Below are positions 34,347 through 42,899 of a DNA stretch of 43,729 bases, in pieces; positions within the stretch are counted from its first letter, which is position 1, and each line of letters opens with the position of its first letter. The DNA is taken from positions 1-43,729 of the forward strand of contig JAFZNO010000019.1 of NCBI GenBank assembly GCA_017552985.1, read 5' to 3'. This DNA comes from Lachnospiraceae bacterium. GTDB lineage: Bacteria > Bacillota > Clostridia > Lachnospirales > Lachnospiraceae. Below the pieces are notes generated by a model. That model ran no database searches and was not told where the DNA came from. It saw only the letters and a list, made by a program, of their open reading frames with translations. A program made the translations under genes and the position numbers.

Positions 34347-35720
34347 ATGAAAAAACTGTGGAATGCCTTTCGCAATTACTTTAAAGAGAATGCAAAGGAT
34401 CCGTCCCTGATCCGATATGAATCCAACACTTCCTCAGCCCATGGCGCAGGCCTTGCCTGCGGCGGACTGGCGATGCTCGTTTTTGTGGTATATTATAAGG
34501 TGGCCTACGCCTTCTGCACCGTGGAGGGTCTGCAGGACATGAAGGCCCATGCAATCTTTGCGCAGAATTTTTATTTGAACCCGGAGGAATTCTTTAAGGC
34601 CTGGCTCAGGGTACCTCACATGCTCTGGCACCTGGTCACGAAGACCTTTGAATCACGCCTTGGCGTGCCCCTCTGGGATGCAGCATCACTGTCCTTCGCC
34701 TTATTTGGGCTCTTTGCCTTTGGCGTCATGACGTGGTTCCTGTATGGCTTCCTAAAATGTCATACGGGTCAAAAGCGGCTTGCCTTCGCGGCGCTTGGCG
34801 GCGCGGCCCTGTCCTTTGCCGGCCCCCTGATCATGGCGTGGTTTTCCGATCCGTACACCGGATCCTTCTCGCCAAATCCCCTTCACAATCCTACGCACAT
34901 AGCGTCAAAGGGCTTTGGCATGATCGCCATGATGGCCGGCATTGACGTAATCCGCAGATACCGCAACGAGCGTCCTGCCTTCTTTCAGGGAAAGCTCGTC
35001 TACCTATGGTTTAGCATTGCGTCCCTCCTTTCCGTATTGGCAAAGCCGACCTTTATGTACATGCTTCTGCCCGCCGGCGTTCTGGTGATCCTGCTGGATC
35101 TGATCGCTGCAGTAAAAAAGCAACTATTAGAAAATGCCGACCAAAAAGAACGGCACGGAAAAAAGAAATCCGGAAAGTCCGGAAACGCTTCCCAACTCAA
35201 GGCCATTTGGGGAGCCGCCTGGCGGCTCGCGCTCGCCACGCTGCCCACTTGCGCTTATCTGATTGCCGAATATATCGCCGTATTTAACTACGGAAGAGAC
35301 AAAGGTTCTTCCGTTGTGATCACGGAGCCATTTTACGTTTGGCACTTCTTCACCTGTGACGTTCCGATTTCCGTTTTGCTTGGCATGTTCTTCCCAATTT
35401 GGATTCTGGTGACCAACCTTGGTTACTTCTGCAAGTCTGCGGAAGGGAGGCTTAGCATCCTTGGCTATGCCTTCGGCGTACTGGAGTTTTCCTTCCTTGC
35501 GGAATCCGGTTCCCGCATGGACGCCGCAAACTTCGCCTGGTGCATGATGGCAGGCATGACGGTCTTCTACGCCGTCGCCCTCTATCGCCTTATGCTGACA
35601 AGCCTGCAGGAAAAACAAGGCAAGGGCCATACCGCCTACCTGATCATCAGCTGGTTCCTTCTCTTCCTGCACGTTTACTCCGGCCTTTCGATCTATGACG
35701 TCTTCGCCGGAATCTTGTGA
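34347..35720 (+). CDS. Polytopic membrane protein of unknown function
   Basis: 457 residues with about ten hydrophobic helices. The first is preceded by a charged N-terminus, and a Lys/Glu-rich cytoplasmic loop lies at about 255-285 (KKQLLENADQKERHGKKKSG). A large outside loop holds AHAIFAQNFYLNPEEFFKAW and the segment FSDPYTGSFSPNPLHNPTH. The pattern of helices with an early soluble loop recalls GT-C glycosyltransferases, but I see no decisive motif. It is a single-gene unit between a strong promoter and a double terminator. Confidence 0.7.
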   Translation: MKKLWNAFRNYFKENAKDPSLIRYESNTSSAHGAGLACGGLAMLVFVVYYKVAYAFCTVEGLQDMKAHAIFAQNFYLNPEEFFKAWLRVPHMLWHLVTKTFESRLGVPLWDAASLSFALFGLFAFGVMTWFLYGFLKCHTGQKRLAFAALGGAALSFAGPLIMAWFSDPYTGSFSPNPLHNPTHIASKGFGMIAMMAGIDVIRRYRNERPAFFQGKLVYLWFSIASLLSVLAKPTFMYMLLPAGVLVILLDLIAAVKKQLLENADQKERHGKKKSGKSGNASQLKAIWGAAWRLALATLPTCAYLIAEYIAVFNYGRDKGSSVVITEPFYVWHFFTCDVPISVLLGMFFPIWILVTNLGYFCKSAEGRLSILGYAFGVLEFSFLAESGSRMDAANFAWCMMAGMTVFYAVALYRLMLTSLQEKQGKGHTAYLIISWFLLFLHVYSGLSIYDVFAGIL

Positions 35721-35752
35721 TCATAGGGTAATTTCATACGGATTTTCTTCCC

Positions 35753-35787
35753 ATACCCACGGTTTCTCCAACCGTGGGTATTTTCTC
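35753..35787 (+). terminator. Terminator 1 of the 34347 gene
   Basis: ATACCCACGGTT / AACCGTGGGTAT, 12-bp stem, 5-base loop, TTTCTC tail. Confidence 0.88.
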
Positions 35788-35803
35788 ATCTTCCTTGCTC
35801 TTT

Positions 35804-35838
35804 TACCCACTTTCCTCGCAGTTTCGTGGGTATTTTTT
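35804..35838 (+). terminator. Terminator 2 of the 34347 gene
   Basis: TACCCAC / GTGGGTA with a 15-base loop and six T. The arms repeat those of terminator 1, so the pair probably arose by duplication. Confidence 0.75.
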
Positions 35839-35869
35839 GAATCTTAAGAAATATTTAGAATTTCTCTTA

Positions 35870-35898
35870 TTGACAATTTTTATGTCCGGCTGTATTAT
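35870..35898 (+). promoter_or_regulatory. Consensus sigma-A promoter of the TraX-YtrA-ABC-VanZ operon
   Basis: -35 TTGACA at 35870-35875, 17-base spacer, -10 TATTAT at 35893-35898. The expected start site falls inside the operator that follows directly. Confidence 0.9.
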
Positions 35899-35925
35899 GA
35901 GTGTACTAAGCTGCTTAATACACTC
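35899..35925. promoter_or_regulatory. YtrA-type operator, AGTGTA-N13-TACACT
   Basis: A 27-bp inverted repeat with 13-base arms (one mismatch) around a single central base. Its outer hexamers, AGTGTA (35900-35905) and TACACT (35919-35924), are 13 bases apart, matching the B. subtilis YtrA site as I recall it from the literature. It starts one base after the -10, where a repressor would block initiation. The GntR/YtrA gene lies one gene downstream. Confidence 0.8.
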
Positions 35926-35945
35926 ATTCAAAAATGGAGACGGAA

Positions 35946-36737
35946 ATGAAAAAAGGTCTTAATTCCTATCAATTAAAGTTGATCGCCTTATGCTTTATGA
36001 TATTGGACCACTTATACTCCTACTTAAACTGGCCGATGCATGAGTACCTGAATTGGCCGCTCTGGCCACAGTGGATTCCAGTGATCACGCGATTTGTTTC
36101 GCCGCTGTTTCTGTATTTGATGATCGACGGCTTCTATCATACCAGGAGTCGTCAAAAATTCCTGGCAAGGCTTTCTGCGGTGGCGCTCATCATGCTAGGC
36201 GGAAACGTAATTTTGAATTACGTATTCCATAATGTTGATCAGGCTACGGGAAAATATACTTTCCGTTCGTTGATCAACGGACATAACATTTTTCTTACGC
36301 TCGCAGTTCTGTTCGCCTTTGTCTGGTGCTTGGAAAACGTGAAGCAGCGGAAAAAAGTGATTTTGAACGTCGTCCTCGCATTCCTCACCGGAGCCTTCAG
36401 CCTTTTCTTAGAAGGCGGGTTTGAACTGTTGCCGGTAACGTTGGTCGTATGGTTCTTCCATGAAAGAAAGGCTCTGCAGTGCGTCGGGATCTGCGTTTGG
36501 AGCGGTTTGTTGTTAGGCAAGGCACTGCTTTCGTATTACACCGGATCCATGGTCACCTCACTATATACGGATTTGTGCTTTGATAATGAATGGGCCATGT
36601 TCGTGGTCATCTTCTTCATCCTTTTGTATAACGGGGAGCGGGGAAAGAACACCAAATTCACAAAGTATATGTTCTACGTTATTTATCCCCTTCATTTATG
36701 GATCCTTGAGATCGTACGTAACTTGATCATTCCGTGA
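35946..36737 (+). CDS. TraX-family membrane protein (acyltransferase-like)
   Basis: 263 residues from the ATG at 35946; the upstream in-frame ATG at 35934 forms part of the Shine-Dalgarno GGAGACGG. About eight helices. TraX-family landmarks are LKLIALCFMILDHLYSYL at the N-terminus, RFVSPLFLYLMIDGFYHTRS and the C-terminal YVIYPLHLWILE. The F-plasmid founder N-acetylates pilin; chromosomal Firmicute members are related to membrane acyltransferases and have no proven role. There are no conjugation genes here. Its place under the YtrA-type operator suggests modification of the cell envelope. Confidence 0.85.
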   Translation: MKKGLNSYQLKLIALCFMILDHLYSYLNWPMHEYLNWPLWPQWIPVITRFVSPLFLYLMIDGFYHTRSRQKFLARLSAVALIMLGGNVILNYVFHNVDQATGKYTFRSLINGHNIFLTLAVLFAFVWCLENVKQRKKVILNVVLAFLTGAFSLFLEGGFELLPVTLVVWFFHERKALQCVGICVWSGLLLGKALLSYYTGSMVTSLYTDLCFDNEWAMFVVIFFILLYNGERGKNTKFTKYMFYVIYPLHLWILEIVRNLIIP

Positions 36738-36844
36738 AGTAGAATTAGACCTAAGTTTCATGCCAAAGAGATGGAACCTTATTGGGATTGTTTCATGAAA
36801 TAGAAATTTGAACTTGCCGCAACGGCGGCAGATTGAGAGGCATT
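36738..36844 (+). other. Spacer between traX-like and GntR genes
   Basis: 107 bases with two TTTCATG words and a small hairpin TGCCG-CAACGG-CGGCA ahead of GAGAGG. No terminator with a T-run and no good promoter, which favours one transcript through both genes. Confidence 0.45.
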
Positions 36845-37357
36845 ATGATTGTTATTGATTATCGGGACAAACGACCTCTGTACGAGCAGGTAGCAGAAAA
36901 GCTTTCACAACTGATCATTTGCGGCGCATTGGAATCCAATGCAAAGCTTCCCTCCGTGCGTTCACTCGCGTTGGATCTTTCCATCAATCCCAACACCATT
37001 CAACGCGCTTACATGCAGCTTGAGCAGGACGGTTACATTTACACCATCGTGGGACGCGGGAATTACGTGACGGACCGGACCGAATGGCAAAAGGGCTATC
37101 AAGTTGCGGCGCGGCAAGAACTCAGCGAGTCCCTTGCGAAGGCAAAGTCTTCCGGGCTGACGCTGGAGGACGTCCTTTCCATGGCAAGGCAATGTTACGC
37201 CGGCGAAGCAGGCACGCCGCCCGGGGATGGCGCGGCGGCAAGCGGCTACGCGGGAGCTGGGAACGGCATTGCGGCGGCAAGCGGCAACGCGGCGATACAA
37301 GGCAACGTGCCTATGGAAAATGCTTCAACGACGTCTAAGGAGGAACCAACGGAATGA
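36845..37357 (+). CDS. GntR-family repressor, YtrA subfamily
   Basis: 170 residues from the ATG at 36845 (GAGAGG four bases upstream; an in-frame TTG at 36833 is rejected). Residues 1-75 are the GntR winged helix: RPLYEQVAEKLSQLII, KLPSVRSLALDLSINPNTIQRAYMQLEQDGYI, GRGNYVT. The short C-terminal dimerisation region (to about 120) is typical of YtrA proteins, which lack a ligand-binding domain. It ends in an unusual Gly/Ala-rich tail (about 127-155) before the stop. It overlaps the ABC gene by 4 bases. Expected to repress its own operon through the site at 35899. Confidence 0.92.
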   Translation: MIVIDYRDKRPLYEQVAEKLSQLIICGALESNAKLPSVRSLALDLSINPNTIQRAYMQLEQDGYIYTIVGRGNYVTDRTEWQKGYQVAARQELSESLAKAKSSGLTLEDVLSMARQCYAGEAGTPPGDGAAASGYAGAGNGIAAASGNAAIQGNVPMENASTTSKEEPTE

Positions 37358-38256
37358 TTGAGATAAAAGAAATCACAAAAAAATTTGACGAGCTGACCGC
37401 GCTGAGCAAGGTCTCCGCGACGATTGACGACGGTCAGGTCTTCGGTCTGATCGGAACCAATGGCTCCGGAAAGAGTACGCTCCTTCGCACCATCTGCGGC
37501 ATATACCGTCCCGAGGAGGGCGAAGTTCTGGTGGATGGAGAACCTGTTTACGAAAATCCCAGTGCGAAGGCAAAGATCTTCTACATCTCCGATGATCAGT
37601 ATTTCTTTGCAGGCGGTACTCCCATGGACATGCTCCACTACTGCCAGACCTTCTATCAAAACTTTAATAAAGACCGCTTCCTTGCGCTAATGGAAGCTCT
37701 AAAGCTTGATCCCAAGCGTAAGATCAATACCTTTTCCAAGGGCATGAAGAAGCAGCTTTCCGTTATGCTTGGCGTTAGTGCCGGAACAAAGTACTTGCTC
37801 TGCGACGAGACCTTTGACGGCCTCGATCCCGTGATCCGCCAAGCCATCAAGAGCCTGTTCATCAAGGAGATGGCAGAGCGCGGCATGGTTCCCGTCATCG
37901 CTTCCCACAACCTGAGGGAGCTGGAGGACGTCTGCGATCACGTAGGCCTTTTGCATGAGGGCGGCATTCTTCTTTCGAAGGATCTGGATTCCATGAAGCT
38001 TGGTATCTTTAAGCTGCAGTGCGTGCTCCGCTCACCCGATCACTTGGATCGCATCGCAGAAAGCTTCCCGATCCTGAAAAAGAACCAGATCGGCACGCTG
38101 ACGACGCTGACCCTTCGCGGAAAGAGCTCTGACATCTCGAAATTACAAATGGAGCTTCAGCCTATCTTCTGGGAGCTGCTGCCCCTGACTTTGGAGGAAA
38201 TCTTCATCAGTGAAATGGAGGTAAAAGGATATGACTTCTCAAAAATCTACGAATAA
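37354..38256 (+). CDS. ABC transporter ATP-binding protein, YtrB-like
   Basis: 300 residues. Walker A GTNGSGKST at 34-42, signature FSKGMKKQ (variant of LSGGQ) in the middle, Walker B LLCDETFDGLDP, H-loop ASHNLRELED. The C-terminal 80 residues form the accessory region seen in YtrB and bacitracin-type exporters. Directly follows its GntR repressor with a 4-base overlap; AAGGAGG precedes. Energises the permease encoded next. Confidence 0.93.
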   Translation: MIEIKEITKKFDELTALSKVSATIDDGQVFGLIGTNGSGKSTLLRTICGIYRPEEGEVLVDGEPVYENPSAKAKIFYISDDQYFFAGGTPMDMLHYCQTFYQNFNKDRFLALMEALKLDPKRKINTFSKGMKKQLSVMLGVSAGTKYLLCDETFDGLDPVIRQAIKSLFIKEMAERGMVPVIASHNLRELEDVCDHVGLLHEGGILLSKDLDSMKLGIFKLQCVLRSPDHLDRIAESFPILKKNQIGTLTTLTLRGKSSDISKLQMELQPIFWELLPLTLEEIFISEMEVKGYDFSKIYE

Positions 38257-40507
38257 AAAATCCATCTGCCTTACAAGCATCATGCGGGAAGATTTTCGTC
38301 ACAAGACCTGGATGCTTGCCCTCTCCATTTTGGGCAATTTTCTGGCAGGCCCCGTGGCCGCACTTTATTACGTGGGGCGCATGAACGTTTCCTACGAGCG
38401 TTACGTCGTAAAGGACAACGGCGTTTATAATCACTACCTGGACTACGTCATGTCCGTCACGGATCTGTCACGTCTGAAATATGAAGATTGCCAGCTCTAC
38501 CTGTCGCGCGTTTTCGTATGGCTTATGCTCTTTATCGCCGTTGGTGGCGCGCTGATCGTGGGCTTGCAGGGCTTCCGCTTTTTGTTTCAAAAGCGTTGCG
38601 TTGACCTCTTCCACAGCGTTCCCGTTTCACGCAGAAAGCTTTTCACCGCCATCTGGCTGAATGGCTTTCTTCTGTGGCTGGTTCCCGCGGCAGTTGGAAG
38701 CGTTTTGGTCTTTGCCTTCTTGGCATTCTTTATGAAGGGGGCGTTCTGTGCCAATCTGCTTGGGCAGATTTTGCTCTATCTGCTTGGATTGTCACTATGT
38801 TTTTTGATCGTATACCACGTTTGTCTCGTTGGAGTGATGCTTTCCGGAAATACCATCAACGCCATCATCGTAAGCTTGATCTTGGGACTGATCGTTGCCG
38901 CAGGTTCGACTGCCGTTTACGCTCTTCATTATTGTTTTTACGATCACTACTACATTCCTGATTACCTTTATTACGCGAACCCGCTCTATGTCCTTTCGCC
39001 AATGATGACGCCTTTTATTCTGGCGGTCCGCTGGTCGGTTGACAGCGTTATCATTCCTACGTATTACTGGCATTTATGTGCAGGCGCCTTGCTGATGATC
39101 ATCAATCTGTTCCTGGCATGCCATCTTTACGTAAAGAGACGCAGCGAACTTGCTGAGAGAGGTCTTGAGGCAAAGCCCGTGCGGATCCTTTCCAGGGCAA
39201 TCATTTCCATACTGAGCGGATTTACCTTTGCCATCATTCTTCGGGAACTGGACAATTCCCGGTCCGGCTGGATGATTTTTGGCCTCCTGCTTGGAACGTT
39301 CCTCGCCTTTTGCGTCCTGAACGTGATTTTCCACGCCTCCTTTAAGGCTGCCTTTTCTCACAAGATCCAGTATGTCATTACTCTGGCAATATGTTGCATC
39401 GCGTTCTTTGGGACCATGTTTGACGTAACGGGCTATGCCAAAAGGCTTCCTGGCAAGAACAGCATCACGGGGATCACGCTGTATTCCAACACGCTGTCTT
39501 CCAATTACGATCTATACTTTATGGAAGACGGGATCCTTCGCCGCAAGAACACCCGCGACGAATTGAGCGGTCCCGTCCAATGCACCGATCCCGATCAAAT
39601 TTATGCCCTCCTCTCCGCCTGCGTTTCCGAGAAGGAAGAGGATTATTACGTCACGAGCATCATTGTAAAGGTTCAGACGAAACTGGGTTCTTACTATCGA
39701 AACTATCGAGTAAGCCAAGATGACGTCATGTTCTTGGAGCCCATCATTGAAAAAAAGGAATATCTCGAGGAGCATTATCCCTTACAATCTCTTTGCTTCG
39801 GGTACCCTGACATGATCGAGATCTCCAGTTCCGTGATGAATGAAAGAAGGGTAATCGATCAGTCTCAGATCACGCAGCTTATGAATGCACTGCACCAGGA
39901 TTTTGAGAATCACCATGGCATAAAAGACCTACTCCGGACCAGCAGGGCATTTTCCCTAAGCCTGCACTATCCCAGAGAGAACAATAGCTATTGGAATCTT
40001 TACGTCGACGTACCCTATTGGTATGAAAATACCATCCAATTGGTGAAGGAATGGTATCCCAAAAAGAATTGGGATCCTGCCCTAGACGAGCTTGCTTCCA
40101 TGGACGTCAGCTGCGGTTTGGAACTGCGTAGAAATGACGAATTCCTTGGCAAACTCTTCCACATGTATGGATTTGACGCAGAGGGAAATCCTCTTCCCGA
40201 GGCACCGGTTGAAGAATATAAAACCGATTGGGATGAGGAATATCACAATGTCTATTGGAGATTTACCTTAACAGACCTGGAATTCCTGAAAGAACTGGAA
40301 CCTTACTTGATCTGGGGTTACTATAATGATCCCCTGACCATGGAATATGCATACTTGGGTACTGCGCATCTGGAGGATGGCGGCACCGCGGAATGTTACG
40401 TGCGCTACGGCAAGCTGCCCATGGAGATCATGAAGAAAATCTTGGAAAACGTTCACGAAGAATATCTTTATCCCGCCGTCGCTGAAGAGAAGATTTATTA
40501 TGATTAA
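38231..40507 (+). CDS. Large ABC permease with C-terminal extracytoplasmic domain
   Basis: 758 residues. About eleven helices in residues 28-395 form an ABC-2-like permease (FQKRCVDLFHSVPVSRRKLFTAIWLNG is the coupling-helix region), then a soluble domain of about 350 residues (DUF6449-like) with DPDQIYALL and repeated YW(R/N)-type strands. GGAGG stands nine bases before the ATG, and the gene overlaps the ATPase by 26 bases. Likely exporter or detoxifier for cell-wall-active compounds, by analogy with YtrBCDEF. Confidence 0.86.
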   Translation: MTSQKSTNKKSICLTSIMREDFRHKTWMLALSILGNFLAGPVAALYYVGRMNVSYERYVVKDNGVYNHYLDYVMSVTDLSRLKYEDCQLYLSRVFVWLMLFIAVGGALIVGLQGFRFLFQKRCVDLFHSVPVSRRKLFTAIWLNGFLLWLVPAAVGSVLVFAFLAFFMKGAFCANLLGQILLYLLGLSLCFLIVYHVCLVGVMLSGNTINAIIVSLILGLIVAAGSTAVYALHYCFYDHYYIPDYLYYANPLYVLSPMMTPFILAVRWSVDSVIIPTYYWHLCAGALLMIINLFLACHLYVKRRSELAERGLEAKPVRILSRAIISILSGFTFAIILRELDNSRSGWMIFGLLLGTFLAFCVLNVIFHASFKAAFSHKIQYVITLAICCIAFFGTMFDVTGYAKRLPGKNSITGITLYSNTLSSNYDLYFMEDGILRRKNTRDELSGPVQCTDPDQIYALLSACVSEKEEDYYVTSIIVKVQTKLGSYYRNYRVSQDDVMFLEPIIEKKEYLEEHYPLQSLCFGYPDMIEISSSVMNERRVIDQSQITQLMNALHQDFENHHGIKDLLRTSRAFSLSLHYPRENNSYWNLYVDVPYWYENTIQLVKEWYPKKNWDPALDELASMDVSCGLELRRNDEFLGKLFHMYGFDAEGNPLPEAPVEEYKTDWDEEYHNVYWRFTLTDLEFLKELEPYLIWGYYNDPLTMEYAYLGTAHLEDGGTAECYVRYGKLPMEIMKKILENVHEEYLYPAVAEEKIYYD

Positions 40508-40522
40508 CGGGAGGTGACCTTT

Positions 40523-41134
40523 ATGAATTTATCAACCGTGCTCTCGCTGGCGTTTAGTTTCGCCAGCGTAGGCATTCTCATAGTTATGACGCTATTGTCG
40601 CTTTTTCTGTTCGGATATTTTGTGATCTACCGGAAATGGATGAAGGGCCAAAAGAAGCTTTCCGGGCGCCGCGTCGCATGGTGGTGCGTCTTTTTCTGCT
40701 ACTGCTTCATCGTCCTGAGCGCAACCCTTTTCATGAGATATCCCAAGGCGAAAAATGATCAGGTCTATCCCCTGTTCTATTCCTATTACGAGTCCCTGAT
40801 CCTTGGCGACATGGGCTCCTGGCGCAACATCCTGTATAATTATGCCATGTTCATGCCGCTGGGATTCCTTCTCCCCCTGGGCTGGAAGAAAATGCAAAGT
40901 TCACGTTGGATCCTGTTTACCGGATTTTTCTGTTCGCTTTTGATCGAATGCACGCAGCTCCTAACGCGCCGCGGCATGTTTGAAGCGGACGACCTTCTTG
41001 GGAACACGCTTGGCGCGCTGCTTGGCTTTGGACTGTTCCTGCTCCTTCGAAAGCTTATAAAAAGCGTACAAAAAAAGTCCTCCCCAGTGGGGAAGACTTC
41101 CCGTTCAAAAACAAAGATCATAGCGTTCCCTTAA
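40523..41134 (+). CDS. VanZ-family membrane protein
   Basis: 203 residues from the ATG at 40523 (GGGAGGTGA upstream; an in-frame GTG at 40514 lies inside the Shine-Dalgarno). Four to five helices with the VanZ core NILYNYAMFMPLGFLLPLGW, LLIECTQLL and ADDLLGNTLGALLG. VanZ relatives give low-level teicoplanin or lipoglycopeptide resistance. It is 15 bases after the permease, so in the same operon. The 3' 30 bases overlap the converging gene and encode that gene's terminator. Confidence 0.92.
   Translation: MNLSTVLSLAFSFASVGILIVMTLLSLFLFGYFVIYRKWMKGQKKLSGRRVAWWCVFFCYCFIVLSATLFMRYPKAKNDQVYPLFYSYYESLILGDMGSWRNILYNYAMFMPLGFLLPLGWKKMQSSRWILFTGFFCSLLIECTQLLTRRGMFEADDLLGNTLGALLGFGLFLLLRKLIKSVQKKSSPVGKTSRSKTKIIAFP
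41070..41096 (-). terminator. Terminator of the phospholipase C-like gene, inside the VanZ coding region
   Basis: Minus strand: GTCTTCCCC / GGGGAGGAC, 8-9 bp stem with 2-4 base loop, followed by seven T. The bases also encode VanZ residues 183-191. Confidence 0.8.
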
Positions 41135-41878
41135 GATTTTCGGCAATTCTCGTACGCAAAGCTCAATAAAATCAAGGTTTTGCTCCATAGTCATGACCTT
41201 GAGTTCCTTTGATACCTGACTGGTAACGTCAGGGAAATAAAAACTTTTAATTTCATCCTCAGAACAGGACGCATCCGGGGCGTTCTGTTCTTTTTTTATT
41301 TCAGCGCCAGCCTTGTCAAAATTCATGTTGATGATAAATTCCTTGCTGTCCAGGAGCTCCTGGGAAGCGACCAGCCCGGGGATCTCATATGATTCCTTGA
41401 TCCGCAAGGTCTCCGGCATGGGGTAATGAAAGGGATAGATGCGCACCAGTTCCAGATCCACCAGGTACACGTCCTTTGTATACGCCCGGAAAAACTCTTC
41501 GTCCGTTGGCTCCTTTCCTTCCGCCACGAGCTTGTCCACAAAACCGTCACGGAAGTGTAATACGTATAATTCGTCGACCAGCATGTGCGTCAGATATCCG
41601 AAATAAATCTCATGATGCGGATCTGGCACTGCCACAAGCCTTTGATAAAACGCATTTAGTCTCTCTAAGTATATCTTGAAATTCTCGGGGATGCGAAGCT
41701 CGTGCAACCGGATCCCGTCCTTGAAATGCGTGTGCCTTTTCATCTCCCTCTCGTAATTCTTCCTGTTCATGATCGCGTCCGGTGCAAGATTCCCGCAGTA
41801 AAAATATCCCGGATTCTCAATCCCCAGCTGCTCCAGCAGCCGGTCCGCGATCACCAAATGCATGATGGTTCCAGCCAT
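41105..41878 (-). CDS. Zinc-dependent phospholipase C-like protein
   Basis: 257 residues. Matches the Zn-dependent phospholipase C/D-like family (PF00882 type): an N-terminal MHLVIADRLLEQLG, GNLAPDAIMNR, the histidines of KRHTHF, and GYLTHMLVDELY. No signal peptide, so it is cytoplasmic, unlike secreted alpha-toxins; the true substrate is unknown. The 3' end overlaps the VanZ gene by 30 bases tail-to-tail. Confidence 0.85.
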   Translation of the reverse strand: MAGTIMHLVIADRLLEQLGIENPGYFYCGNLAPDAIMNRKNYEREMKRHTHFKDGIRLHELRIPENFKIYLERLNAFYQRLVAVPDPHHEIYFGYLTHMLVDELYVLHFRDGFVDKLVAEGKEPTDEEFFRAYTKDVYLVDLELVRIYPFHYPMPETLRIKESYEIPGLVASQELLDSKEFIINMNFDKAGAEIKKEQNAPDASCSEDEIKSFYFPDVTSQVSKELKVMTMEQNLDFIELCVRELPKILRERYDLCF

Positions 41879-41933
41879 TTCAAATCTCCCTCAGGTCATA
41901 TTATTTCTAGATTCATCCCTACCGTAAGACGAA

Positions 41934-42851
41934 TCAGATGAAGTGCATGGTAAGCATTACAAGGTCTTGTAATACTTGCTCTTGACAATCCGTCTTATGC
42001 CAATCCAAATTTTTCCAATCCGTCATTTGAAAGCCAAGCTTCTGCAACAGTTTCCGCGAAGCTTCGTTTCCTGGCTCCGCAAATGCGATCACTTCTGGAA
42101 TGCCTTGCTCCCTTGCATAATCCAATATGGCACAGCAAATCTCATATGCCAAGCCTTGTCCCTGCCAAGGTTTTCCGATGACAAAACCCAATTCCGGCGC
42201 GTCATATCCTTCCCGAACGGTAAGCCCTGCACGACCAATGACCGCCAGGCTCTCATCCAAAGTCTCCTGCTTCAAACACACGGTCCAGATGCCATAGCCG
42301 AGAAATTCATATACGCTTTTTGCATAATCCTGGAGCCAGGCCGTAAAGGCGTCCCGGTCCTTTGGCAAATCCTCCACGTGCTTCGTGACGGAAGGATCCG
42401 CATAGATTTCATAAAAAGCATCCGCGTCCCCGGCGATCGTCTCCCGAAGCAGGCACCTTTCCGTCTCCAACACGTCCCACGGGATTCCCGCCTGCCTGCG
42501 ATAGACCTTTTCCAAATACTGCGGCTCCACGTCGACAAGGTCACTTACAAGATAAGAGACGCCGTCAAAGCCCTGTCCGGCGTTATCCTCCGTAAGGACG
42601 CCAAGAACCGGCCTGCCGCACCTTACGCATTCTTTTGCAAAGCTCTCGTCGTCCGTGATCCAAAGGGAAGCCTCACCCTGACCGGCCCCCTCAGCAGATA
42701 TCACTTGGATTCCCTCTGCCAGAAGCGATGAAATCCACGTGTTCCACGGATTCTCCCGTGAAGCACCAGCTTCTAAAATGCCTAAGCCATTTTGGTTTTT
42801 ATGCGCTCTCTCCTGCGCCATCCGCAAGACAACGTACCGCAAATAATACAT
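41934..42851 (-). CDS. GNAT acetyltransferase with an extra N-terminal domain
   Basis: 305 residues from ATG at 42851 (AAGG and AAGGG upstream); the frame runs on to 42959 without a ribosome-binding site. Residues 1-135 form a small alpha/beta domain (ASLWITDDESFAKECVRCGRPVLGVL) resembling a HAD-like fragment. Residues about 136-305 are a RimJ/RimL-type GNAT domain (TERCLLRE, IGRAGLTVREG, PELGFVIGKPWQGQGLAYE, FAEPGNEASRKLLQKLGF), with the acetyl-CoA loop Q/GxGLA. Substrate unknown. The two-domain layout occurs elsewhere in Lachnospiraceae as I recall it. Confidence 0.85.
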   Translation of the reverse strand: MYYLRYVVLRMAQERAHKNQNGLGILEAGASRENPWNTWISSLLAEGIQVISAEGAGQGEASLWITDDESFAKECVRCGRPVLGVLTEDNAGQGFDGVSYLVSDLVDVEPQYLEKVYRRQAGIPWDVLETERCLLRETIAGDADAFYEIYADPSVTKHVEDLPKDRDAFTAWLQDYAKSVYEFLGYGIWTVCLKQETLDESLAVIGRAGLTVREGYDAPELGFVIGKPWQGQGLAYEICCAILDYAREQGIPEVIAFAEPGNEASRKLLQKLGFQMTDWKNLDWHKTDCQEQVLQDLVMLTMHFI

Positions 42852-42899
42852 TTCCCTTGTCCTTTCCTCTTTACGGAAATCAAGTTTTAGGCTAGAATA

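Noticed and set aside
35946-36737. Conjugation gene as evidence of an integrative element
   Set aside because: TraX-family proteins are common in Firmicute chromosomes, and no relaxase, coupling protein, integrase or attachment site is visible nearby.
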